Below, piece after piece: positions 1-6,944 of a DNA stretch of 11,661 bases. Within the stretch, counting starts at the first letter, position 1; every line of letters begins with the position of its first letter. The stretch covers positions 47,344-59,004 of the forward strand of contig DEIA01000053.1 of NCBI GenBank assembly GCA_002352225.1. The letters run 5' to 3'. The position numbers and the translations under genes were made by a program. Origin of the DNA: Flammeovirgaceae bacterium UBA2786. GTDB lineage: Bacteria; Bacteroidota; Bacteroidia; Cytophagales; Cyclobacteriaceae. The notes under the pieces are model-generated. The model was not told where the DNA came from and did not search any database. It saw only the letters and a list, made by a program, of their open reading frames with translations.

Positions 1-1119
1 ATTTTTGAAGTACAGATAAAGATCGATGCCGGTATTAATTCAGGTATTCAATTCAGGAGTTTGCAACGCGAGGGCGATGGACGGGTAAATGGTTACCAGA
101 TGGAGGTGGATCACAGGCCTGAGCGTGGGTGGTCGGGTGGAATTTATGATGAAGCACGCAGAGGTTGGTTATATCCGGTTGAACTTAATCCTTCCGCGAA
201 AGCAGCGTACAAGTGGGGCGAATGGAACACGTATCGTATTGAGTGCATCGGTAACACAATTCGCACCTGGGTAAACGATGTGCCTGTTAGTTATCTTGTA
301 GATAATGCTTCATTAAAAGGATTGATTGGCTTACAGGTACATTCTGTTTATAACGAAGAAGGTTTAGGAAAGAAAACGTATTGGAAAAACATCCGCATTC
401 AGACAGAGAACCTGAAACCAAGGCCAGTTGCTGATATCACCGTAGTAAACCTTATACCCAATACCTTAACGGATATGGAGAAGCAACAAGGGTTTTCTTT
501 GTTGTGGGATGGAGCTACTACAAACGGATGGCGGGGTGCGCACAAACAAACCTTTCCCGATAAGGGCTGGGAGATAAAAGATGGTGTACTTTCGGTATTG
601 CCTTCAAACGGGGCAGAGTCAACCAATGGAGGTGACATCATCACAAATGAAAAGTATGGAGCCTTTGAACTAACTTTTGATTTTAAGTTTACTGAAGGAG
701 CAAACAGTGGTGTAAAATATTTTGTGGATGAGAAGTATTTATCCACCGGCTCAGCTATTGGACTTGAATACCAGATTCTGGATGATGTTCGCCACCCGGA
801 TGCAAAAGAAGGAGTAGTAGGAAACCGCACATTGGGTTCGTTGTATGATCTGATTCCTTCTTTAAAGATTCAAGACATACCACGTGTATGGAATGAAGGA
901 CGTATTCGGGTATACCCGGATGGCCGCATTGAACACTGGCTTAATGGCAGAAAGATTGTGGAATACCAACGAGGCACACCCATTTTTTATGCCTTGGTAG
1001 CCCGTAGTAAGTATAAAGACTGGGAAGGTTTTGGTATGGCTGCCAAAGGGCATATTCTTTTACAGGATCATGGTAATGCTGTTTCATTTCGTAGTATTAA
1101 AATCCGCGAACTGAAATAA
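1..1119 (+). CDS. Tandem DUF1080 (3-keto-disaccharide hydrolase-like) protein, 5'-truncated by window edge
   Basis: The reading frame is open from base 1 and ends in TAA, so only the last 372 residues are visible and the true start is outside the window. Two concanavalin-like DUF1080 domains are present. The first, cut at its N-terminus, covers about residues 1-135 and has NSGIQFRS, NGYQMEVD and WSGGIYDEARRGW. The second covers about 155-372 and has GWEIKDGVL, NSGVKYF, GLEYQILDD, EHWLNG and a closing LLQDHGNAVSFRSIKIR. Family knowledge: DUF1080 proteins are mostly exported and include 3-keto-glycoside-cleaving enzymes that act after an oxidoreductase has made the 3-keto sugar. The next gene, 5 bases downstream, is such an oxidoreductase, which fits that pairing. 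Whether both domains are catalytic cannot be seen, and one may only bind sugar. The family call is firm; the reaction and substrate are inferred. Confidence 0.88.
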   Translation: MFEVQIKIDAGINSGIQFRSLQREGDGRVNGYQMEVDHRPERGWSGGIYDEARRGWLYPVELNPSAKAAYKWGEWNTYRIECIGNTIRTWVNDVPVSYLVDNASLKGLIGLQVHSVYNEEGLGKKTYWKNIRIQTENLKPRPVADITVVNLIPNTLTDMEKQQGFSLLWDGATTNGWRGAHKQTFPDKGWEIKDGVLSVLPSNGAESTNGGDIITNEKYGAFELTFDFKFTEGANSGVKYFVDEKYLSTGSAIGLEYQILDDVRHPDAKEGVVGNRTLGSLYDLIPSLKIQDIPRVWNEGRIRVYPDGRIEHWLNGRKIVEYQRGTPIFYALVARSKYKDWEGFGMAAKGHILLQDHGNAVSFRSIKIRELK

Positions 1120-1124
1120 CAACT

Positions 1125-2177
1125 ATGAAACCAATTAAAACTGCGCTGCTTTCTTATGGTATGTCGGGCGAGGTATTTCATGCTCCCTTATTGCATGCTC
1201 ATCCGGGCTTCGAAATTACTACCGTAGTTCAACGTACCAGAAACACCGCCAAGGACCACTACACTTCGTGTAACGTTGTGCGCTCAGTCGATGAAGTCTT
1301 TGCTGATCCTTCCATTGAGTTGGTTATTGTGAATACGCCAAATGAGTTGCATTTCAATCAGGCATCGCGTGCGATACTGGCCGGTAAACATGTGGTGGTT
1401 GAAAAACCATTTACCGTTACCGTGCACGAGGCCGATCAATTGATTGAACTGGCAAAAGAAAAGAATCGTGTGCTAACGGCATTTCAAAACCGGAGATGGG
1501 ATGGTGATTTTCTAACCTTGAAAAAAGTGTTTGATAATGGATGGGTGGGGCGTGTGGTAGAATTTGAAGCACATTATGATCGCTTTCGTAATTATGTAGA
1601 ACCTAACACGTGGAAAGAAGAAGCCGGAATAGGAAAAGGAATTTTATATAACCTCGGTTCGCACATGCTCGATCAGGTGTTGGTGCTGTTTGGCATGCCG
1701 GAATGTATCGATGCGCGCCTGGGTACTCAACGTACGGGTGGTAAGGTAGATGATTTCTATGATCTGCGGCTCACTTATCCGGGTGTAAATGTGATTGTGA
1801 AATCGAGCTACCTTGTGCGTGAGCAAGGCCCACGATATCAGCTGCATGGTACGGAAGGATCGTTTGTAACAGCCAGCAATGTCGATCCGCAGGAACAAGC
1901 ATTAAAAGAAAAGAAAGTACCTGGAAGTACCGGCTGGGGTACAATGCCCGAAACCGCCTGGGGAAAATTGAATACCACCATTAAGGGTGAGCATGTGCAA
2001 AAAAAAATTGAAACCATTCCGGGTAACTATCTCGGTTTTTATGATAATGTGTTTGCCGCTGTTCGAAAAGGCGAAGCATTAATGGTAAAACCAGAGCAAG
2101 CCCGCAATGTAATCCGGCTTATTGAAGCTGCTTACGAAAGTAATAAACAACGTAAGGCGATAAACCTTAATGATTAG
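1125..2177 (+). CDS. Gfo/Idh/MocA family oxidoreductase (YdgJ/IolW-like)
   Basis: This is a 350-residue cytoplasmic NAD(P)-dependent sugar or inositol dehydrogenase. The N-terminal Rossmann fold (about 4-120) has the subgroup signature YGMSGEVFHAPLL (residues 11-23), as in E. coli YdgJ and B. subtilis scyllo-inositol dehydrogenase IolW. The EKP motif at 93-95 supplies the catalytic Lys94. NRRWDGDFLTL (122-132) and VVEFEAHYDRFR (144-155) are also typical of the subgroup. The C-terminal domain carries GSHMLDQ with the expected catalytic His180. The position four residues before that His, usually Asp in this superfamily, is Asn176. No signal peptide is visible. The ATG lies 5 bases after the DUF1080 stop, so the two genes are almost certainly co-transcribed. 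The substrate is unknown; a sugar or uronide oxidised at C3, or an inositol, are the likely options. Confidence 0.9.
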   Translation: MKPIKTALLSYGMSGEVFHAPLLHAHPGFEITTVVQRTRNTAKDHYTSCNVVRSVDEVFADPSIELVIVNTPNELHFNQASRAILAGKHVVVEKPFTVTVHEADQLIELAKEKNRVLTAFQNRRWDGDFLTLKKVFDNGWVGRVVEFEAHYDRFRNYVEPNTWKEEAGIGKGILYNLGSHMLDQVLVLFGMPECIDARLGTQRTGGKVDDFYDLRLTYPGVNVIVKSSYLVREQGPRYQLHGTEGSFVTASNVDPQEQALKEKKVPGSTGWGTMPETAWGKLNTTIKGEHVQKKIETIPGNYLGFYDNVFAAVRKGEALMVKPEQARNVIRLIEAAYESNKQRKAINLND

Positions 2178-2207
2178 GTATTTTAATATATACTAACAAC
2201 AACCTAT

Positions 2208-3032
2208 ATGTCCTATATAGAAAATTTATTCGGTCTCAACTCTAAAGTTGCCATTGTTACCGGAGGCACAGGAGTATTGGGTAGTGCCATGTGTAAATCT
2301 TTAGCTAAGGCCGGGGCATCGGTGGTGATAGTGGGCCGTAGAAAAGAAGCAGCCGATCAATTAGCTAAAGAAATTATACGCACAGGGGGTAATGCATTTG
2401 GGGTATCTGCCGATGTGCTGAATAAAGAGCAACTCACTTCTGCAAAAAATATTATTCTTGATAAGGTTGGTAAAATTGATATTCTGATAAATGGTGCTGG
2501 GGGCAATTTACCCGGAGCAGTGGTAACACCGGATAAAACCATCTTCGACTTAAACATTGATGATTTTAAAAGTGTAGTTGATCTGAATTTAACGGGTTCG
2601 TTGTTACCTACTCAGATTTTTGGCGAAGCATTGGTTGCCAATAAACAAGGAGTCATCATCAATATTTCATCCATGACGGCCATTCGTCCACTTACCAGGG
2701 TGTTAGGCTATGGTGCAGCCAAGGCAGCCATTAGCAACTTTACACAATGGCTGGCAGTAGAAATGGCCAAAAAATTTGGCGAAGGTATTCGCGTAAACGC
2801 GATTGCGCCAGGCTTTTTTCTTACCGAACAAAACCGTAATCTGTTAACCAATGCCGATGGGAGTTTAACAGAGCGGGGCCAACTCATTATTCGCGGAACT
2901 CCATTTAATCGTTTTGGTGAGCCTGATGAATTATGCGGAACTTTGCTTTGGCTTTGTTCCGATGCTTCGAAGTTTGTATCGGGAATTGTAGTGCCGGTAG
3001 ATGGAGCGTTTAGTGCGTATGGAGGAGTTTAG
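2208..3032 (+). CDS. SDR family oxidoreductase, probable D-mannonate oxidoreductase (UxuB-type)
   Basis: This is a 274-residue classical short-chain dehydrogenase/reductase. The cofactor-binding glycine motif TGGTGVLG is at 18-25, Asp69 follows beta-strand 3, and NGAGG at 95-99 stands in place of the usual NNAG. Asn127 and the NISS serine (154/155) lie in the active site, with catalytic YGAAK at 168-172. PGFFLTEQNR after the active site and the closing PVDGAFSAYGGV resemble the SDR proteins annotated as D-mannonate oxidoreductase (B. subtilis YjmF/UxuB), which interconvert fructuronate and mannonate in glucuronate breakdown. Arg44-Arg45 after beta-strand 2, with no acidic residue there, could favour NADP(H). 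It starts 30 bases after the preceding gene, and a hexuronate-type permease follows, which supports a uronate role. The SDR family is certain; the exact substrate is inferred and could be another keto-sugar acid. Confidence 0.85.
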   Translation: MSYIENLFGLNSKVAIVTGGTGVLGSAMCKSLAKAGASVVIVGRRKEAADQLAKEIIRTGGNAFGVSADVLNKEQLTSAKNIILDKVGKIDILINGAGGNLPGAVVTPDKTIFDLNIDDFKSVVDLNLTGSLLPTQIFGEALVANKQGVIINISSMTAIRPLTRVLGYGAAKAAISNFTQWLAVEMAKKFGEGIRVNAIAPGFFLTEQNRNLLTNADGSLTERGQLIIRGTPFNRFGEPDELCGTLLWLCSDASKFVSGIVVPVDGAFSAYGGV

Positions 3033-3045
3033 AAGTCGATAGTAG

Positions 3046-3066
3046 TTAGTCCTTAGTACTTAGTAT
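3046..3066 (+). repeat. Three tandem 7-bp units TTAGTNN in an intergenic spacer
   Basis: TTAGTCC, TTAGTAC and TTAGTAT follow one another directly, 13 bases after the SDR stop and 45 bases before the permease start. The last two bases of each unit vary. The function is unknown. It may simply be low-complexity spacer sequence, or a decayed fragment of a dispersed repeat. Confidence 0.5.
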
Positions 3067-3111
3067 TTAATTGAAGGTTGTCTAATTTCTAAAATCAAAA
3101 CCAAACAACGT

Positions 3112-4404
3112 TTGAATAACGCAACTAACAAAACATGGTCTAACTACCGCTGGGTAGTATGCGCGCTGCTCTTCGCAGCTACTACTATTAACTATGTAGA
3201 CAGGCAGGTGTTGAGTTTGCTTAAGCCTGTACTTGAGAAAGAGTTTAACTGGAGCGAGATTGATTATAGCAATATAGTAATGGCCTTTAGTGCTGCCTAT
3301 GCATTGGGCTATCTGGTATTTGGCCGGGTGGTAGATTGGGTAGGTACAAAAATGGGGTATGCCATTTCTGTTTTCTTTTGGAGCATTGCTGCCATTGGTC
3401 ATGCCTTTGTGCGTTCTACGGTTGGTTTTGGTTTTATGCGTGCTTTTTTGGGAATAAGCGAAGCCGGAAATTTTCCAACAGCCATTAAAGCTACTGCGGA
3501 GTGGTTTCCAAAACGTGAACGGGCATTAGCTGCTGGCATTTTTAATTCGGGCACTAACATTGGTGCGGTGGTAGCTCCGTTGTTAATACCCTGGATTCTT
3601 AGTGCATATGGCTGGCAGGAAGCTTTTATCTGGACTGGCCTTGTTGGATTTGTATGGCTTATCTTCTGGTTTGTGTTTTATGAAATCCCATCGCGACAAA
3701 AAAGATTATCGCCTGAAGAGTACAAATACATTCACAGTGATGAAGACGAGCAACAAGAAGAAGGAAAGCCAATTAAATGGATAAAGTTGCTGGGCTTTAG
3801 ACAAACGTGGGCATTTATAATGGGCAAATTTTTTAGCGACCCGGTGTGGTGGTTTCTGTTGTTCTGGCTGCCATCGTATTTTACCGAAGTGTATGGTGTA
3901 GATTTCAGAAAACCCAACTTACAACTTGCAATCATTTACACGGCTTGTACAATTGGAAGTATTGGGGGCGGGTATCTTTCAAGTTGGTTGATAAAAAAAG
4001 GCTGGCCCGTATTTAAAGCACGGAAAACTTCTATGTTGCTGTTTGCGATAAGTGTAATGCCCATAATGACAGCCCGGTTTATAGATAACATTTGGGGTGT
4101 AGTGGCCTTAATGAGTTTAGCGGTAGCGGCACACCAGGCGTGGAGTGCCAACATTTTTACTACTACGTCCGATATGTTTCCTAAAAAAGCTGTGAGTTCG
4201 GTAGTTGGTATTGGTGGAATGGCCGGTTCAATGGGCTCGTTTTTATTTCCCTTGCTGGTTGGGCATTTATTAAACCATTATAAACTACTGGGCAACATTA
4301 CTACCGGGTATAACATTCTGTTTTTAATCTGCGGTTTTGCTTACCTGTTTGCCTGGCTACTGATGCATTGGCTGGCTCCGAGGATGGAGCGGGTGAAGGT
4401 GTAG
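3112..4404 (+). CDS. MFS transporter, ACS family, hexuronate-transporter-like
   Basis: This is a 430-residue inner-membrane permease with about twelve hydrophobic segments in two halves. They are joined by a hydrophilic, acidic central loop at about 192-228 that contains SDEDEQQEEG. The anion:cation symporter family signature NYVDRQVL is at 27-34. MFS motif A is at 71-80 (GRVVDWVGTK). RAFLGISEAGNFPTAIKA (110-127) and WFPKRERALAAGIFNSG (131-147) are typical of ExuT/galactonate-type carriers, which bring hexuronates or aldonates in with protons. The start is a TTG. The frame is open from 3064, but no ATG or GTG occurs before residue 57, which lies inside the membrane region, so TTG at 3112 gives the natural N-terminus. 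The 79-base gap after the SDR gene makes a shared operon likely but not certain. The fold and family are firm; the substrate is inferred from the neighbours. Confidence 0.9.
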   Translation: MNNATNKTWSNYRWVVCALLFAATTINYVDRQVLSLLKPVLEKEFNWSEIDYSNIVMAFSAAYALGYLVFGRVVDWVGTKMGYAISVFFWSIAAIGHAFVRSTVGFGFMRAFLGISEAGNFPTAIKATAEWFPKRERALAAGIFNSGTNIGAVVAPLLIPWILSAYGWQEAFIWTGLVGFVWLIFWFVFYEIPSRQKRLSPEEYKYIHSDEDEQQEEGKPIKWIKLLGFRQTWAFIMGKFFSDPVWWFLLFWLPSYFTEVYGVDFRKPNLQLAIIYTACTIGSIGGGYLSSWLIKKGWPVFKARKTSMLLFAISVMPIMTARFIDNIWGVVALMSLAVAAHQAWSANIFTTTSDMFPKKAVSSVVGIGGMAGSMGSFLFPLLVGHLLNHYKLLGNITTGYNILFLICGFAYLFAWLLMHWLAPRMERVKV

Positions 4405-4443
4405 GGGATTAGTGTATGAGCGAGGGGTGAAACGGCTGGGGCC

Positions 4444-4480
4444 TGGCGAAGTGAAAACGCCATATTAGTTTATTGTTGTT
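4444..4480 (+). terminator. Weak candidate terminator between convergent genes
   Basis: TGGCG (4444-4448) and CGCCA (4458-4462) can pair around a 9-base loop. They are followed by a T-rich but interrupted run that enters the end of the convergent peptidase gene. The five-pair stem is short. Its position just after the permease stop is right for a terminator, but the sequence evidence is modest. Confidence 0.35.
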
Positions 4481-5711
4481 TTATCCATTCATAAATCGGG
4501 TCAATACCTTTCATAAGATCAGAAAAGCTCATTTCAATTTTAACATCAGGGACAAGCGTACTCACATCTTTCTTATTGTATTTAAAATATTTGGTGGAAT
4601 AATTGACTGTCAATTGTGAAGTTGGTAATTGGAAATTTTTCACCTCGCCAAAATGATTTGGCTTTCCTGATGTTTCTTCACCTACAAATATTGCATGGGT
4701 CATCCGTTTGAAATCCATCGCATTTATTATTGCAGAAGAAAATGTTGCTCTGCCCAAAACCACATACGTTTTTATAGTTGGATTTGCTTTTAAAAATTTT
4801 GATAACCTTTCAATAAAGGCTGTGCCTTGTGCCGAATTTCCCCCACCGTTGTATCGCATATCAAATACAATCTTTTCAATAGACTCAGTAGATAGTATGC
4901 TAAATGCTTTTTCTTCAAACTCTTTAAATGAAGGTAATTTGTCTGCCATTTGGTTATTTCCATACGCTAATGCGACTTCCTTACTCAAGCATTTATTGTA
5001 TTGCATATAGTATATCTTTTCATTCGGATAATAAAAATCAGTAAAAACCTGACTTTCATTTCTTGTACTGAAAGCAAGAGAATCGGGTTTAACAGAAACA
5101 CTGTTATTCCGATTCATTTGCGATGGTTTCAATATATAAGTTCGATTTTGATTCAAACCAAGCTCAACCTGCTCTGTGTTTGCAAAGCCAAAATATTCCA
5201 AAATCTGAAGAGAGGGAATAGTTTTGGGAATTAGTGATTTTACCGTTGCTTGATTATCAACAGCGAACAATGTACTCAAACTGTCTATTACAACAGTTAA
5301 CGGAACATTATTGATTGATAACACTTTACTTCCCAATATCTTTTCATTTTCTAACGTTGTATGCAGTATATAAAGTCCATCACTTGCCCAAAATAAACTT
5401 ATTGGAAGAATTTGATTCGCATTTAATAGCCGGTTAAAATTTAACATGGTATGCGAATCTCCAAATTTTGCAATTAATTGCTGAGCTTTCAATGCTATTT
5501 GAAAGTCATTAAGATTTTTACTTTCCTTCTTAATTGCATTTATACCCGACAAAAAATCTTTACTGCTTCTTACTGTAAAGAAATTATAATGTTTTGTGGG
5601 CAACACTTTAGCCAGGTAGTCTAAATCTGTATTCCAATCCATTTTTACATTTTGAGAATACATTGTAAGGGGCAACACAACTCCTAATACAAGTAAACTA
5701 ATTTTCCTCAT
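4470..5711 (-). CDS. Exported S41 family (C-terminal processing) serine peptidase
   Basis: This 413-residue protein begins with a signal peptide (MRKISLLVLGVVLPLTMYSQ, cleavage likely near residue 20), so it acts in the periplasm or at the cell surface. A conserved DSHTML is at 85-90. Residues about 108-145 resemble the small PDZ-like region common before the protease core. The S41 core includes FDMRYNGGGN (283-292), then ATFSSA with the probable catalytic Ser325, and GEETSGKP with Lys350. The Ser-to-Lys spacing of 25 residues matches the Ser-Lys dyad of CtpA-type enzymes. No lipobox is seen. The gene stands alone, convergent with the permease and separated from the next - strand unit by a terminator-bearing repeat. 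The natural substrate cannot be predicted. The family and active site are clear. Confidence 0.9.
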   Translation of the reverse strand: MRKISLLVLGVVLPLTMYSQNVKMDWNTDLDYLAKVLPTKHYNFFTVRSSKDFLSGINAIKKESKNLNDFQIALKAQQLIAKFGDSHTMLNFNRLLNANQILPISLFWASDGLYILHTTLENEKILGSKVLSINNVPLTVVIDSLSTLFAVDNQATVKSLIPKTIPSLQILEYFGFANTEQVELGLNQNRTYILKPSQMNRNNSVSVKPDSLAFSTRNESQVFTDFYYPNEKIYYMQYNKCLSKEVALAYGNNQMADKLPSFKEFEEKAFSILSTESIEKIVFDMRYNGGGNSAQGTAFIERLSKFLKANPTIKTYVVLGRATFSSAIINAMDFKRMTHAIFVGEETSGKPNHFGEVKNFQLPTSQLTVNYSTKYFKYNKKDVSTLVPDVKIEMSFSDLMKGIDPIYEWIKQQ

Positions 5712-5789
5712 TTAACTGTCGCTTTTTTCACTGTCTCCAGAAATTCTGACTAACGTTTTGGGTATTCCCTAAGTGGGGGCAATCAAGTA
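5712..5789. other. Upstream region of the S41 peptidase gene
   Basis: This stretch should hold the promoter of the - strand peptidase. I see no convincing Bacteroidota promoter pair (TTTG and TAnnTTTG) in it and no other feature. Confidence 0.3.
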
Positions 5790-5933
5790 GCTATGTCTAA
5801 CAAACTTACACAAATTCGTCCTTTTGGTGTATTTGTCTGTAAACCCCAGTATTGGTTTTGCCTGAAACAAAAACAGTCAGGCTCTTAATCCCGACTGTTT
5901 TTTATTATGGTTGTGTTGTTATTGCTTATGCCA
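5790..5933. repeat. 144-bp direct repeat, copy 1
   Basis: This matches 9480-9623 in the same orientation without gaps, with 6 mismatches (138/144). It lies just downstream of the PD40 lipoprotein gene on the - strand. It contains two potential hairpins. The first pairs TTACACAAAT (5806-5815) with ATTTG (5831-5835) and TGTAA (5838-5842) across a 2-base bulge. The second is the terminator at 5869-5902. Its right end carries GCA-TAA on the - strand (5926-5931), matching the GCG-TAA that ends smc in copy 2. Weaker similarity extends a few bases left of 5790. Confidence 0.95.
5869..5903 (-). terminator. Bidirectional intrinsic terminator in repeat copy 1
   Basis: AAAAACAGTC (5869-5878) pairs perfectly with GACTGTTTTT (5893-5902) around a 14-base loop. 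GG and CC inside the loop can extend the stem past one A-C mismatch. T runs flank it on both strands, so it can stop transcription either way. Its main role here is probably to end the protease-lipoprotein operon coming from the right. An alternative hairpin, GCCTGA (5860-5865) with TCAGGC (5877-5882), overlaps the left arm. Confidence 0.8.
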
Positions 5934-5954
5934 CCCGCATTTTATTAATTACTT

Positions 5955-6944
5955 CTATTTAATACGTAACAACCGGATGCTCGCTATTCCTTTAAAAGCT
6001 TCACTATAAGTACAATACATGTTATCGGGGCATATAATATGCTCCGTAATGGCAAAATGCTGGTAAACAATATGTTTGCCGTCAGGATGCCAGGAGGGGC
6101 TCATTGACATGAAACCAAGGTAATCTCCTTGTTTTTGTTCATAGAAGTGTTTGTGTGGAACTACCTTAAAAACATCTGAACCATCAGCATCCATAACGTA
6201 AACTCCCTTTGTATTCCAATAGACAATATGATTGCCGTCAGGTGAAACCTTGGGATACCTATTGTCCTCATCTTTTGTGGCATTAAGTCTTGCTATCTCC
6301 ATTTTTGTCTCTATATCATGGATCAGAAATTTTCTCCAAATAGACATATTATCGATACTCTTTCCTGATATTATTCGATTTCCATCTGGAAAGAAATCAG
6401 GTGTGCCTCCTGATTGAAAAAGGTATTCATTGCTAGTCCTGTTTGTTAAAATATGCCACAACCCACTTGGATCAGAAGCACCACCTCCATGATGCACATA
6501 CACAATACTTTTACCATCTGGACTCCAAGTTGGAGAAAAATCACTTCCAGTTGGTAGCACTGATAATCTCAATAAACTATCTCCGTTCAATTTAATCTTC
6601 GAAATTACTCCATATGAAGAATTGAATGCCACCCAGCGTCCATCTGGTGAGAGATCAATACCATAACCAAACGCTGTAATCATGGTTTCTTCTTCCGTGG
6701 TAAGGTCTTTTTTCATCAACCTGGTATGGTTTGGAAAATCGCTATACACGCTTCTAAAAATCAGGTATTTTCCATCGGGTGTAATGGCTGGCTCCATTTC
6801 GGAGTAGGTAAACCAAACTGGTAATTCTGTTACCTGCCACAACACTTCACCCTCATTATACACAGGGTAAGGGTCATCGCTACAGGTAAATAAACCTGCT
6901 AACAGAACAACCGCAAAAAAAATAGTGTTTCGCTTTGCTGTCAT
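5955..6944 (-). CDS. PD40-repeat (TolB-like beta-propeller) lipoprotein
   Basis: This 329-residue protein has a hydrophobic leader ending in AGLFTC, giving a probable lipidated Cys21 followed by SDDP. The Thr before the Cys departs from the strict lipobox, but the Cys-Ser-Asp-Asp start is common in Bacteroidota lipoproteins and its acidic residues may direct surface export. Six PDG-centred PD40 motifs follow at about residues 56, 100, 142, 186, 235 and 287, for example SPDGRWVAF, SPDGKSIVY and HPDGKHIVY. The spacing of 42-52 residues predicts a six-bladed propeller as in TolB. A Cys305-Cys311 pair near the C-terminus could form a disulfide. The ATG overlaps the stop of the upstream protease gene by four bases (ATGA), implying coupled translation and a shared role. 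The protein is probably a binding or scaffolding partner; no catalytic motif is seen. Confidence 0.85.
   Translation of the reverse strand: MTAKRNTIFFAVVLLAGLFTCSDDPYPVYNEGEVLWQVTELPVWFTYSEMEPAITPDGKYLIFRSVYSDFPNHTRLMKKDLTTEEETMITAFGYGIDLSPDGRWVAFNSSYGVISKIKLNGDSLLRLSVLPTGSDFSPTWSPDGKSIVYVHHGGGASDPSGLWHILTNRTSNEYLFQSGGTPDFFPDGNRIISGKSIDNMSIWRKFLIHDIETKMEIARLNATKDEDNRYPKVSPDGNHIVYWNTKGVYVMDADGSDVFKVVPHKHFYEQKQGDYLGFMSMSPSWHPDGKHIVYQHFAITEHIICPDNMYCTYSEAFKGIASIRLLRIK

Noticed and set aside
399..830. A 143-codon open frame on the - strand opposite the DUF1080 gene
   Set aside because: It is fully antisense to recognisable DUF1080 coding sequence, with no independent evidence.
5790..5933. Repeat as an insertion sequence or CRISPR unit
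   Set aside because: There are only two copies 3.7 kb apart, with no transposase, no terminal inverted repeats and no spacer periodicity.
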